A DNA stretch of 64,000 nucleotides. It comes from Lucinisca nassula. Its lineage: Eukaryota; Mollusca; Bivalvia; Lucinida; Lucinidae. The stretch lies in NCBI GenBank assembly GCA_963580285.1, contig OY757015.1, positions 133,990,029 to 134,054,028 on the forward strand, given 5' to 3'. Both the position numbers and the translations under genes were made by a program. Of this stretch, positions 45,860 to 56,337 are shown piece by piece (the first letter of the stretch is position 1; every line of letters begins with the position of its first letter). Below the pieces are notes generated by a model. That model searched no databases. It was not told where the DNA came from and worked only from the letters and a program-made list of their open reading frames with translations.

Positions 45860-48240
45860 TCGAACTCATCTGAGATATTATGCTTGTTCTTGTTTACTAC
45901 AATTTCAAAAAGATCAAATCGAAAACAGCTGAGAAGATGGGAGAAACCATTTGTGGCTTACATTTATACTCAAGGGCAGGTAACTTCAAAGCCGTTGGTC
46001 CTGCAATGCCAAAACTCGAACACGACGTAGACCGTATGCCTCTCCTGCTTATCTACAAGCATGATGAAGATTGGACCAGAAATGGCTGAGGATAACTGGA
46101 GACGTCATTTTTGACATTGTAAGACTATAGTAACATTTTTCGAGCTCATGGGGATGTAACTTCGAAACCGGTTGTCAGATCTAAGCCGAATTCGAACTCA
46201 TCTGAGATGTTATGCTTGTCCTTGTGTTTACTAAAAGTTTCAAAAAGATCCGATCTAAAACAACCGAGAAAAAGTTGAGACACCATTGTCGCTTATATTT
46301 ATACTCAAGGGCAGGCCCAGTAACTCCAAAGCCGTTGGTCCTGCGAGACCCAAATTCGAACTCGACGTAGATTATATGCTTCTTCTGGTTATCAACTTGC
46401 ATGATGAAGATTGGACCAGTAATGACTGAGGAAAGTTGGAGACGTCGTTTTTCCATTGAACGCCTATGATAACATTTTCGGGCTCAAGGGGACGTAACTG
46501 CGAAACGAGTTGCCAGATTCCAGCCAAATCAGAACTCATCTGAGATATTATGCATATCCTTGTTTACCTAAAGTTTCAAAAAGATCAGATCGAAAACAGT
46601 TGAGACAAAGTGGAGACACCTTTTTACGCTTACATTTATGCTCAAAGGCGCTTAACCACAAAGCCGTAGGTCACGTGAGGCCCAAATTCGAACCCTACAA
46701 AGAGTTCTACATAGCCTCTCCTGTTTATCTGCAAGTTTGATAAAGATCGGATCAGAAATGGCTGAGAAAAGTTGGAGACTTCGTTTTCTCCAGTAAGAGT
46801 CCATGGAATATGTTTGCTTCCATGGCAACCACAGTTCTAATGAAAACTTGTCCAAAATCTAATGCAGCCAACCCCGTAACCCAGTGATGCTGCATATAAA
46901 ATTTGATCAAGCGTGGCCTGCTATTAACTGAGATACTGAAGTTCAAAAGTGTGAACGACGGACGGACGCCGGATGCCTGCTTATACTATAAGCTCACTTT
47001 GTGAGCCTTCTGCTCAGGTGAGCTAAAAAAGGCTCCGCGGAGCTTTCGCAAGCAATTAATAGGGCAAGTCCATGTAACATCATGTTTACAAGTCCCTTGG
47101 TAACTGTTCTCCTACTGCACCTTCTTTATCTTAGAGACCAAATGTAGTTAACGTTTCATTGAAGTAGGACCACAAACATAAAATTTATTAAGCAACATGC
47201 ATTTTAAAATTTGAAAACCTATCAAAGGGCCATAACTCAAAGAGTTATGGACCCATGACCCCTATTCTGGTATACGCGATACATCAAGTCATTGTCAGTG
47301 TTTATACAAAGTTTCAGTTTTCTAGCTTTCATATTTCCTGAGAAATCTGTTACGAAAATGTTCAAGAATGGCAAAACTTGAAAACCGTCGTTTTCTCCAT
47401 TATGAGTCCATGGAATATGTTTGCTTCCATGGCAACCACAGTTCTGAAGAAAACTTGTCCAAAATCTAATGCAGCCAACCCCTTAACCCAGTGATGCTGC
47501 ATATAAAATTTGATCAAGCTTGGCCTGCTATTAACTGAGATACTGAAGTTCAAAAGTGTGAACGACGGACGGACGCCGGATGCCTGCCTATACTATAAGC
47601 TCACTTTGTGAGCCTTCTGCTCAGGTGAGCTAAAAAAGGCTCCGCGGAGCTTTCGCCAGCAATTAATAGGGCAAGTCCATGTTACATCATGTTAACAAGT
47701 CCCTTGGTAACTGTTCTCCTACTGCACCTTCTTTATCTTAGAGACCAAATGTAGTTAACGTTTCATTGAAGTAGGACCACAAACATAAAATTTATTAAGC
47801 AACATGCATTTTAAAATTTGAAAACCTATCAAAGGGCCATAACTCAAAGAGTTATGGACCCATGACCCCTATTCTGGTATACGCGATACATCAAGTCATT
47901 GTCAGTGTTTATACAAAGTTTCAGTTTTCTAGCTTTCATATTTCCTGAGAAATCTGTTACGAACATGTTCAAGAATGGCAAAACTTGAAAACCTACCAAT
48001 GGACATAGCTCCAAGAGGTATGGGCCCTTGGTCACTACTTCCATACCTTAGAGACAAAGTGTAGTATAAGTTTCATTGAAGTAGGACCACTAACATACAA
48101 GTTATTAAGTAAATTGCATTTTAATTTTGCAGTCACAAAATTACGGAATCATGCAAAATGCATTTTAATTTTGCAGTCACAAAAATACGGAATCAAGGAA
48201 TGACGGAAGGAGATGTAAAATCCAGTATAGTCACGCTTTG
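45860..48240 (+). repeat. Composite array with a 607-bp tandem duplication
   Basis: 45880-46780: ~160-bp monomers (AAAGATC(A/C)(A/G)ATC(G/T)AAAACAG alternating with GAAGATTGGACCAG). 46782-47388 and 47389-47995: two copies of a 607-bp block, each containing CGACGGACGGACGCCGGATG, the hairpin terminus CTCAGGTGAGCTAAAA and GGCTCCGCGGAGC. By hand they differ at about a dozen positions. 48117-48200 has a further short duplication. Confidence 0.8.
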
Positions 48241-48256
48241 AAAAAGGCCTAAAAAT

Positions 48257-48619
48257 ATAGCTGTGTTTCTGCTAACATGCCAAACAAATAGGGTCTGTAG
48301 GTCGATTAAACTTTTTTTATTTTTTGTCAACTTTTTATTTGATGGAAAAAGAGCAAAAATCTTTAAAAGGGCTTAATTCCAGCCATATTACAAGAAAATG
48401 TTCAAATAATGATGTTTAGATCATTAAGGAAGCAAAAGAACAGGATTTTAAGCATTAGTTTTGCTTTTTTGACAGTTTTATGATATTTTATCAAAAGTAC
48501 TAGAAAATATTAAGGTAGGCAGGTAAAAATCTTTTTATTTATTTTCTGGATTGCCATAAAAATAGCAGGGTGGGCACAAAAAAAATCAGGGTCGGTCGGG
48601 TTAGCGGAAACACAGCTAT
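48257..48619. mobile_element. MITE with 20-bp terminal inverted repeats
   Basis: ATAGCTGTGTTTCTGCTAAC at the left and GTTAGCGGAAACACAGCTAT at the right (one mismatch). TA is adjacent at both ends, compatible with a TA target. Confidence 0.75.
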
Positions 48620-48785
48620 TTGTAGGCCTTAAAACTATACCTTAACCAAATAAGACTGTGTCTGTGCTTGGTCCACATTCTTTGCCAATTTCCCAAACAA
48701 AGGGGACTCTTGGCATATATGGTCTGCACAAAGTACATCGAAATGTGAATAAAAAGGTGTCTTATAACCTTCATTTTAAACTTAC

Positions 48786-48919
48786 CTTTTGAGACATCAC
48801 ACAAATAGTTCAAGGACGATACAAAGCTATTTTTGTTAAACATATGTCCCAAAAAAGTTGACTGCCCCTTGGTGCTTTTAATTTGTTCTTCTACACAGTC
48901 AGCTGCTTCATGTGAGTGC
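48786..48919 (-). CDS. Exon c of the Cys-rich gene
   Basis: 134 bp on the minus strand, acceptor CCTTTCAG and consensus donor GTAAGT. It holds 44 complete codons (HSHEAADC start, LCDVSK end) with two Cys, plus one base on each side that completes codons with exons b (Arg) and d (Glu). All three minus frames were compared and only this one is open and in phase with both neighbours. The protein segment is polar and probably helical. No domain was recognised. Confidence 0.8.
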
Positions 48920-49671
48920 CTGAAAGGAAAATCAAAACATTGACAGTACTGATGGGTCGATTGTCTCTGAGTGTATAGGCTGAAAAATGGTGCTGAACGG
49001 GAACTTAAGACTGTTTCGTTTAACACTGCATGCAGTATAGACCCTGATCAGATGCCGCAATCTGTGGCATCTGGTCTGGGTTTATTACTGTTGGGCAATT
49101 TTCCAGCTCATGCACCAAGTCAATGTTTTACCATAATCTTTTTTTTACACAGCACCCTGATTTCACAACGACAAGAATAGTGAGAATATTTTCTATAAAT
49201 AACGGTTACCTGGATTTCCTACAATTCAGTGATAGTCATGTGGAGATCAGCACTGAAAAGCTTCTGTGCTTAGTAACATTTAATCGATTGACAAACAACA
49301 GACCCAAAAGAACCCTTACCAGTCTCCAATTAGCACGTTTGTAGCCAACAAATAGGACTAGATGCCTGACCTTTTGCAAGAATCTGCCTCACAGTATCAT
49401 CCCTATGTCTGCGACAAGCAGAGACTCAGGCGAGACTGCGCGCATGCGCAGCCTCGCCTGTGTCTTTGCTGGTCGCCTGTGTGATAATGATATTTTTCTC
49501 ATTCACTCATGAGCTTGCTCAGATGACTTGAAATGCCTGTTTCAGAGGAAAAGTGTGTCATTTTGCTTGTTTCTATGTATACTCTCCAATTACAGTTTAC
49601 GGGTATTCGCTGGTTCAGTTGCTTAAAAATTAATTTCGTACCACACATTTCTGACAATCACCCAATATATG
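48920..49671. repeat. fam-E hairpins and unassigned intron
   Basis: 49030-49085: ACCCTGATCAGATGCCGCAAT with its mirror. 49410-49480: GACTCAGGCGAGACTGCGCG CATGCGCAGCCTCGCC palindrome. The rest shows no feature. Confidence 0.55.
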
Positions 49672-49914
49672 TAGTAAAATTCCTATATTAAAACCACCTT
49701 TGGGACTGTTCAAATGTGGTCTTCAAGACCACCTTTGGGACTGTTCAAATGTGGTCTTTAAGACCACTTTTGAACAGTCCCAAAGGTGGTCCCTTACCAA
49801 AGGACACTTTGGGCAGAAAATACACAGAACTATTAAGTGCACCCTTTAACGTAAGCTTTTTAAAGCAGAAATAGTCTTAAATTCAGGTGGTCTTAATAGC
49901 GGAATTTCACTGTA
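49672..49914. mobile_element. fam-F MITE with duplicated arm
   Basis: Ends TAGTAAAATTCCTATATTAAA and AATAGCGGAATTTCACTGTA. The arm ACCACCTTTGGGACTGTTC occurs twice before its complement. Confidence 0.7.
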
Positions 49915-50289
49915 GTTTACTATTTGACAAATAGTATAGAATCAAGATCAGATTACTTTTTCAGAAGCCACTTGATCTGGATATACACTGTTTGCAAAGG
50001 TAGGGGTTGTTGTGTTCAGTGGGATGAGAGTTAAAGTATGGCCGTATATGTGCAGAAGAAATCAGATATAGGCAAATATTGTTTTTAATTCTGTAAGGTC
50101 AACCTTTGTGTATGAAGGAGGGTTTGGCAGGATGTTTCTTAAATTGTCAGTGTGATGGACCGCTCGCAGGAATCTTCGCCGTGTCTAAAAAGGCTTAATG
50201 GTTATCCATGAGCCAAGAATAATCAGACAAAACAGGTTGGTGTTCGTTTGATGCATGCTTTCCTTTATTTGTATGCAGAATTGTACTGA
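49915..50289. other. Unassigned intron sequence
   Basis: A weak fam-E word near 49940-50000; otherwise nothing. Confidence 0.35.
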
Positions 50290-50452
50290 GCTTAAGTGCT
50301 CTTTACTACAGTTGTCAGTTTATGGCAAAAGAATGAGCACTGTACCTGTTACCCGTATAGGCCTGCCCAGAAATGGGAGGTTAGGTAAACTGACCGGCTT
50401 GACATGACAAGTATAGTGTTTACTGGACCGTTAAATCCAAACTAAACAAGCG
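50290..50452 (+). mobile_element. SINE S1, 3' half
   Basis: CAGTTGTCAGTTTATGGCAAAAG, GTATAGGCCTGCCCAG, AAACTGACCGGCTTG and GACCGTTAAATCCAAA; the head is lost. Confidence 0.75.
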
Positions 50453-50466
50453 AAAAGTTTTCTTAC

Positions 50467-50615
50467 CTGCACAGAGATTCCAAACTGTCAAAATAGGTTT
50501 GGTTGACACACTTGCACATTGGTGTTAAATCTGCGAGCAAGCTGACCTCGCATACTTTTCTAGACAGTAACCCTGGCAGATTATTTGCAACACTGGTCGA
50601 GATCAACAGTATGAA
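50467..50615 (-). CDS. Exon b of the Cys-rich gene
   Basis: 149 bp on the minus strand between the acceptor TTTTCCAG and the donor GTAAGA. It encodes 49 codons plus two bases of an Arg codon completed by exon c. It begins with a hydrophobic run (FILLISTSVA followed by NN) that could be the core of a signal peptide or an inner helix. It then carries the first four Cys, including MCKC, and an NQT glycosylation sequon. A second AG eight bases upstream would add FQ and change the incoming phase, which would suit a tiny Met-bearing first exon instead of exon a. SINE S4 sits 47 bp upstream in the intron. Confidence 0.75.
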
Positions 50616-50662
50616 CTGGAAAACTGAAAATAACACACAAGTTAGTCAATATCCGAATAAGG

Positions 50663-50992
50663 GTGTGTGTGTGTGTGTGGGTTTAACGTCGCTTTCAACA
50701 ATTTTTCAGTCATATCACGAAGGTGTCAGGTTGCGACAGGGAGCTCAATGCTCACTTTTATGGTGCTGCCTCACTGAAGTATCATGTCCCAGACACATTA
50801 CATGATACCACACCCAGTCCCATTATCCTGACACTGGGTCGACCAGTCCTAGCTCTACCCCGTAAATCTGAGTGCCAAGCGAGGAGCAGCTAGTACCATT
50901 TTAACGACTTTGGTATGTCGCGGCCCGGAATCGAACCCGTGACCTCCCGTTCCCCGGAGCGGACACTCTACCAACTGAGCTATCGGGGCCGG
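50663..50992 (-). mobile_element. SINE S4, tRNA-derived, full length
   Basis: 330 bp with 11-bp duplications TCCG(A/G)ATAAGG at 50652-50662 and 50993-51003. The minus strand starts GGCCCCGATAGCTCAGTTGG with B box GGGTTCGATTCC, so the head is a good tRNA mimic (acceptor stem does not close). It ends GTTGAAAGCGACGTTAAACC then (CA)n. Confidence 0.88.
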
Positions 50993-51003
50993 TCCGGATA
51001 AGG

Positions 51004-51393
51004 AGGAATATTGGGGATATTTTTTCCCACGCTTTAGCGTTTTCGGATATTATGAACGTCCGTCCGTCACGCTATCTCCTACTAGACCTCTGCCGTTAAT
51101 TTGGCACATGGCTTCCTTACACGATGAGGGTGTGCTCAGACCACTGCAGTTAATTTTGCACATGGCTTCCTTACACGATCTGGTCGTGCTCTTGAGCCAT
51201 GTGCCAAATTAACTGCAGTGTGTGCAAGAGCAATCGATCGGAACATCGACGCTTATCCCGGTTGATTTTTTCATCAAATGCATTTGTGCCTGAAATATTT
51301 TGCATTAATTTCGTGAGAACTTTTCAGTTTCCTAAAAATAAAACCTGCCAACAAAAAAGCGAAAATGGTGCGTAACCAGTGCTTCAGCTGAAG
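51004..51393. other. Short tandem repeat and unassigned
   Basis: GCACATGGCTTCCTTACACGAT occurs twice (51110, 51160), followed by an inverted copy (GAGCCATGTGCCAAATTAAC). Confidence 0.5.
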
Positions 51394-52499
51394 TGCACGA
51401 CCCGCCGGATGCTTTTAGCTTTATGAGTTTTACCATATATGGGTATGGCGGCCATTTTGGTCATGTGACCTGGACCTAAAACGGTTCCCCCAATAAATGC
51501 GCCTTATCATAAGGAGCAAAAATATATCTTATACTTTAGTACTGTATTCTGAATCGTTTGCAGGATAAAATGCATTCTCACTTTTCCAATACAAAAGCAT
51601 ATGTGTCAAAGTTTGACCTAGGCACAAAGAATGTCAAGGTCAACCCAGGGTCACCATTTTAGCAATTTATGATGGGCCTACGTCCCAGATGCTATTTATC
51701 AAGTTTCGTGGAAATCTGCCCAGTGTTTCTGGAGAAGACTATTTTTGAAGGGTTTTTACCATATATAGCTTGGCGGCCTTTTTGGTCATGTGACCTGGAC
51801 CCCGTGAGAAAATTTTTGTTTTCCCCCATCCCATAGAGGCTCCATATGAAATTTGACTTCAATCGGCCCAACGGTTTCCGAGTAGAAGCAGTTCGAAAAT
51901 TTTCACATTTTTCGCCTCGGCGAGGCTATACTAAATGAAATGTAATATTTCTCAAGTTCATTGGTAAGATCTCATAGATATCAATCAGTATGCCAAAAAT
52001 TGTTTAAATATTCCAAGCGGTTAAGTCACTATCACCAATTTTCACAAAAGGGTTACGGACGGACAGACAGACATACCATATATGGCTTGGCGGCCATTTT
52101 GGTCATGTGACCTGGACCCCATGAGCAAATTTCGGTTTCCCCCATCCCATAGAGGCTCCATATGAAATTTGACTTCAATCGGCTCAACGTTTTCCGAGGA
52201 GAAGCAGTTCGAAAATTTTCACATTTTTCGCCTCGGCGAGGCTATACTAAATGGAATGTAATGTTTTTGCAAGTTCATTGGTTAGATCTCATTGATATCT
52301 GTCAGTATGCCAAAAATTGTTTAAATATTCCAAGCGGTTAAGTCACTATCACCAATTTTCACAAACGGGTTACGGACGGACAGACGGACAGACTGACAGA
52401 ATGACCGAATGACCGAATGACAGAATGACACGGTGATTTTAGGGCACTCTTAGAAATCAACCGACTTCAGTCGGTCGTTTTTTTTCTACGGGTCGTGCA
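51394..52499 (+). mobile_element. fam-M element, copy 1
   Basis: Starts TGCACGACCCGCCGGATGC and ends CTACGGGTCGTGCA, an inverted terminal repeat of about 11 bp. Two internal ~310-bp units each contain GCGGCCATTTTGGTCATGTG and CGCCTCGGCGAGGC. It ends ACCGACTTCAGTCGGTCG, a small hairpin. Confidence 0.7.
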
Positions 52500-52865
52500 A
52501 TTTACCAATGGCTCTGATACCCTGGTTCACTATTAGTCGCCGGCAAGTTATTGACAAGATCATACACATTTAGTTAGGAACCAGTTAGGAGACCAGAGGA
52601 CCCGTCTTGGAAAATTCAAGCCGATATATTCAGAGCCACACGTGCTCCGGAAGACGCACATAATATTTGGTTAGCGGAGCCATTATGAAGTTTCCTACCC
52701 GTGCTAATGTATGATGCCCCGATAAATTCCACTTTGCATGTGGTAGAAAAAAAACAACAGGAATTGCCGTTGCATACTTTATAATATTGAAACCGGGTTA
52801 CATTCAAACCTCGTTTAAACGTGTCTGTCTCGACGTTTAGCATATCAATCCACTCCATACAATAT
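52500..52865 (-). other. Single-copy spacer between inverted fam-M copies; 83-codon open frame
   Basis: The minus strand is open from 52864 to a TGA at 52613-52615 and includes CNGNSCCFFSTTC. No acceptor or donor ties it to the gene model, although it lies in the intron between exons a and b. It may be chance, an old exon or intron sequence trapped between two insertions. Confidence 0.3.
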
Positions 52866-54101
52866 TGCACGACCCGCAGAAAAAGCGACCGACTGAAGTC
52901 GGCTGATTTCTAAGAGTGGCCTAAAATCACCGTGTCATTCTGTCATTCTGTCAGTCTGTCTGTCCGTCCGTAACCCGTTTGTGAAAATTGGTGATAGTGA
53001 CTTAACCGCTTGGAATATTTAAACAATTTTTGGCATACTGATAGATATCAATGAGATCTAACCAATGACTTTGCCAAATATTACATTTCATTTAGTATAG
53101 CCTCACCGAGGCGAAAAATGTGAAAATTTTCGAACTGCTTCTCCTCGGAAACCGTTGGGCCGATTGAAGTCAAATTTCACATGGAGCCTCTATGGGATGG
53201 GGGAAACTAAAATTTGCTCATAGGGTCCAGGTCACATGACCAAAATGGCCGCCAAGCCATATATGGTCTGTCTGTTTATTATCAATTTCTTGACAACATA
53301 TATACATACTAAGTACATACATATGCATCAAAGGATTGGATGTAGGCTCAGCCTATACGTATCCTCTCCAATCCTTTGAAGCATATGTATGTACTTAGTA
53401 TGTATATGTGTTGTCAAGAAATCGATAATAAATAAATAAATAAATAAATAAATATGGTCTGTCTGTCTGTCCGTCCGTAACCCGTTTGTGAAAATTGGTG
53501 ATAGTGACTTAACCGCTTGAAATATGTAAACAATTTTGGCATACTGATAGATATCAATGAGATCTAACCAATGAACTTGCGAACTATTACGTTCCATTTA
53601 GTATAGCCTCGCCGAGGCGAAAAATGTGAAAATTTTCGAACTGCTTCTCCTCGGAAACCGTTGGGCCGATTGAAGTCAAATTTCATATGGAGCCTCTATG
53701 GGATGGGGGAAACCAAAATTTGCTCATGTGGTCCAGGTCACATGACCAAAATGGCCGCCAAGCCATATATGGTAAAAACCCTTCAAAAATAGTCTTCTCC
53801 AGAACCAATGGGCAGATTTCCACGAAACTTGATAAATAGCATCTTGGACGTAGGCCCATAATAAATTGCTAAAATGGTGACCCTGGGTTGACCTTGACCT
53901 TATTTGTGCCTAGGTCAAACTTTGACACATATGCTTTTGTATTGGAAAAGTAAGAATGCATTTTATCCTGCAAACGATTCAGAATACAGTACTAAAGTAT
54001 AAGATATATTTTTGCTCCTTATGATAAGGCGCATTAATTTGGGGAACCGTTTTAGGTCCAGGTCACATGACCAAAATGGCCGCCATACCCATATATGGTA
54101 A
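52866..54101 (-). mobile_element. fam-M element, copy 2, truncated
   Basis: Reverse orientation of copy 1: TGCACGACCCGCAGAAAAAGC, two internal units, then truncated at CCATATATGGTAATTTAATCC where fam-D words begin. The hairpin retroposon at 53276 sits between its two units. Confidence 0.7.
53276..53451 (+). mobile_element. Hairpin-shaped retroposon with (AATA)n tail
   Basis: 176 bp flanked by perfect 15-bp repeats ATATGGTCTGTCTGT (53261-53275, 53452-53466). The body folds into 66-bp arms (three mismatches) around a 26-base loop TGTAGGCTCAGCCTA..., and the right side ends in AATAAATAAATAAA. Confidence 0.8.
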
Positions 54102-54266
54102 TTTAATCCACTAGTGCGGGTCACCGAATTTAATAGATGGCGTTATTACATTCTCAGAAGCAAGGTCTTGCATGTATGATAGATAGATTTTCTTAAGTTG
54201 CTTATCCATTACGAAAACAAGCCTATACAAATACAGTGTAACCTTTATCGCCGAAACAATGAAAAT
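54102..54266. repeat. fam-D and fam-A fragments
   Basis: AATCCACTAGTG with ATGGCGTTATTACATTCTCAG, then CCATTACGAAAACAAGCCTAT (fam-A terminus). Confidence 0.5.
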
Positions 54267-54982
54267 TGCACGACCCGCAGAAAAAGCAGCCGTGTCATTC
54301 TGTCAGTCTGTCTGTCCGTCCGTAACCCGTTTGTGAAAATTGGTGATAGTGACTTAACTGATTGGAATATTTAAATAATTTTGGCATACTGATAGATATC
54401 AATGAGATCTAACCAATGAACTTGCCAAATATTACATTCCATTTAGTATAGCCTCGCCGAGGCGAAAAATGTGAAAATTTTCGAACTGCTTCTCCTCGGA
54501 AACCGTTGGGCCGATTGAAGTCTAATTTCATATGGAGCCTCTATGGGATGGGTAAAACCAAAATTTGCTGATGGGGTCCAGGTCACATGACCAAAATGGC
54601 CGCCAAGCCATATATTGTAAAACCCCTTCAAAAATAGTCTTCTCCAGAACCACTGGGCAGATTTCCACGAAACTTGATAAATAGCATCTGGGACGTAGGC
54701 CCATCATAAATTGCTAAAATGGTGACCCTGGGTTGACCTTGACCTTCTTTGTGCCTAGGTCAAACTTTGACACATATGCTTTTGTATTGGAAAAGTGAGA
54801 ATTCATTTTATCCTGCAAACGATTCAGAATACAGTACTAAAGTATAAGATATATTTTTGCTCCTTACGATAAGGCGCATTTATTGGGGGAACCGTTTTAG
54901 GTCCAGGTCACATGACCAAAATGGCCACCATAGTCATATATGGTTACACTCATAAAGCTAAAAGCATCCGGCGGGTCGTGCA
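54267..54982 (-). mobile_element. fam-M element, copy 3
   Basis: TGCACGACCCGCAGAAAAAGC to GGCGGGTCGTGCA with only one internal unit. Outer flank CTTCAGCTGAAGCACTGG mirrors CCAGTGCTTCAGCTGAAG left of copy 1. Confidence 0.7.
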
Positions 54983-55021
54983 CTTCAGCTGAAGCACTGG
55001 TTTTCTATATGGTTAACTTAC

Positions 55022-55117
55022 CTCTTCAAACTGTTGAAACAGATTTATCTCAGTATAGAAACCATCACCTTTACGAGTCCACGAGATGAAAACCCTTGTA
55101 ATCCCCACGGTAAGCAT
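55022..55117 (-). CDS. Candidate first coding exon (a) of the Cys-rich gene
   Basis: On the minus strand an ATG at 55117-55115 opens 32 codons (MLTVGITRVFISW start, FQQFEE end) that run into a strong GTAAGT donor at 55021-55016. The exon ends in phase 0, matching the phase-0 start of exon b. The ATG lies two bases from a TTAA-flanked MITE that begins at 55121, so any 5' UTR would lie in or beyond that insertion. No better acceptor is visible inside the exon. Alternatively the true first exon is further upstream and exon b supplies a signal peptide through a different acceptor. The donor is convincing; the start is a guess. Confidence 0.4.
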
Positions 55118-55120
55118 ACA

Positions 55121-55350
55121 TTAACCCATTGTATACTAGTGTACTCTTCCATCGCTGTATGTTGGACAAGTCCAGTTGTCATTTAAGGGGTGTCAGGTCT
55201 ATGTTTTCGTTCTTATTCTATTTTTGATGGGAAATTCTGTTAGCAAAGAGTGCTGGCCTTGATCAGACGCCGCGTTTTGCGGCGTCTGATCTGGGCCTGC
55301 ACTGTTTGCCAAGGTACCCCTTCAGGGGTTTTCCGCATTCAAAGGGTTAA
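55121..55350. mobile_element. fam-E TTAA MITE beside exon a
   Basis: TTAACCCATTGTATACTAG to CATTCAAAGGGTTAA, TTAA at both ends. Core GATCAGACGCCGC GTTTT GCGGCGTCTGATC. Confidence 0.7.
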
Positions 55351-55454
55351 TTCCTTTATTCTTGTTCAAAACATAGAGTGTGGGTTCTCGTTAGAACTGC
55401 CGCATTGATGTGTTTCTATTGAGCACCTACCATCTATATTTGTTTGTAAATTTT
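55351..55454 (-). repeat. fam-A fragment
   Basis: ATTCTTGTTCAAAACATAG, GGTTCTCGTTAGAACTGCC and a decayed second arm. Confidence 0.5.
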
Positions 55455-55830
55455 GTGCTGAGGTTTTGCGTCCCCATCAACACTATTTAGGTCATTTTGG
55501 AGCGTTGCTTCCGGTTTTGTAGGACTTTAAACCGATATTGAGACAAATGACTTCTCAAGGAAACCGTTATGGCGACTCGTCACTTCTCCTGGGCAGGTTT
55601 AGACCTTTGGCTGCATGATGATTCCGCGACCGAACTTTAGAGTACTGGTAAACCGCTCAGAAGGTCAAGGCCTGCTCAAGAAAAATGGACCGTTCCTTAA
55701 ACCCTCGTGGTTACTTTACGGTGTTAGGGCTCGAGATGTATTTCCACCTCAATTTCGGGTAAACGTCCAACAAAATCGGAAGCAACGTCTCCAAAATGAC
55801 CTAAATAGTGTCGACGGGGACGTTACAAAA
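55455..55830. mobile_element. Two SINE S2 copies joined head to head
   Basis: 55455-55604 is an S2 3' part on the minus strand (GGTTTTGCGTCCCCATCAAC to CCTGGGCAGG). From GGCTGCATGATGATTCC at about 55609 an S2 on the plus strand runs to GACGGGGACGTTAC. The pair makes an imperfect inverted repeat. Confidence 0.75.
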
Positions 55831-55849
55831 ACCGCCACTTATACGAGGG

Positions 55850-56100
55850 AGACAACTTTCAAGACGTTCTGACTGGTTTCTTATCAATGAAAGGGACTTG
55901 ATACACCTCGCAGATATTTTTGGACTGCCAGTTCGCTTTTCATAATCTCTGTCCCACGGAAAAGTGAGTTTACTCTTAAAGGAAAGAATTTGCTCCTTAG
56001 GAGCAAACTCTTTCCTTTAAGACTTAACCCCTCTTGAAATGGGAGACAAAACATTTTTGTAGGAGTTGCCTCCCCTGAAGGTGTGTCCATTCCCCTTAAG
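55850..56100. mobile_element. fam-J MITE
   Basis: Central AAGGAAAGAATTTGCTCCTT pairs with AGGAGCAAACTCTTTCCTT; right end GTGTCCATTCCCCTTAA. Left end eroded. Confidence 0.65.
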
Positions 56101-56124
56101 ACCCTTTGAAAGAGGGATCTTTGT

Positions 56125-56337
56125 TGTTTGTCTTGTTGTGGTTTTACGGCCCTTTCAAGATTATTTCACTGATTTCGAGCCGGTCGTTAATCAGAGTTGG
56201 GCGAAAGCCCGTATCCGGAGAAAAAAAAAACATCTGACCTTCCGTTGCAGTATGTGACCCGAGAAAGGTTCGAACCACAGCGGTGAGAGACCTACTGATT
56301 AAGACACAGCGCTCTTACCCACTAGGCCACGGGGTCT
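56125..56337 (-). mobile_element. SINE S5, tRNA-derived
   Basis: Minus strand starts GACCCCGTGGCCTAGTGGGT (box A) with GTGGTTCGAACC (box B). It ends TTGAAAGGGCCGTAAAACC. The tRNA part has a long variable arm like a Leu or Ser tRNA. Confidence 0.75.

Noticed and set aside
50920..50992. A functional tRNA gene on the minus strand
   Set aside because: Boxes A and B are good, but the acceptor stem does not close and the unit continues into a SINE body with target duplications.
55086..55109. Plus-strand MKTLVIPT followed by GTAAGC as a signal-peptide exon
   Set aside because: It overlaps candidate exon a on the other strand and is too short to support alone.
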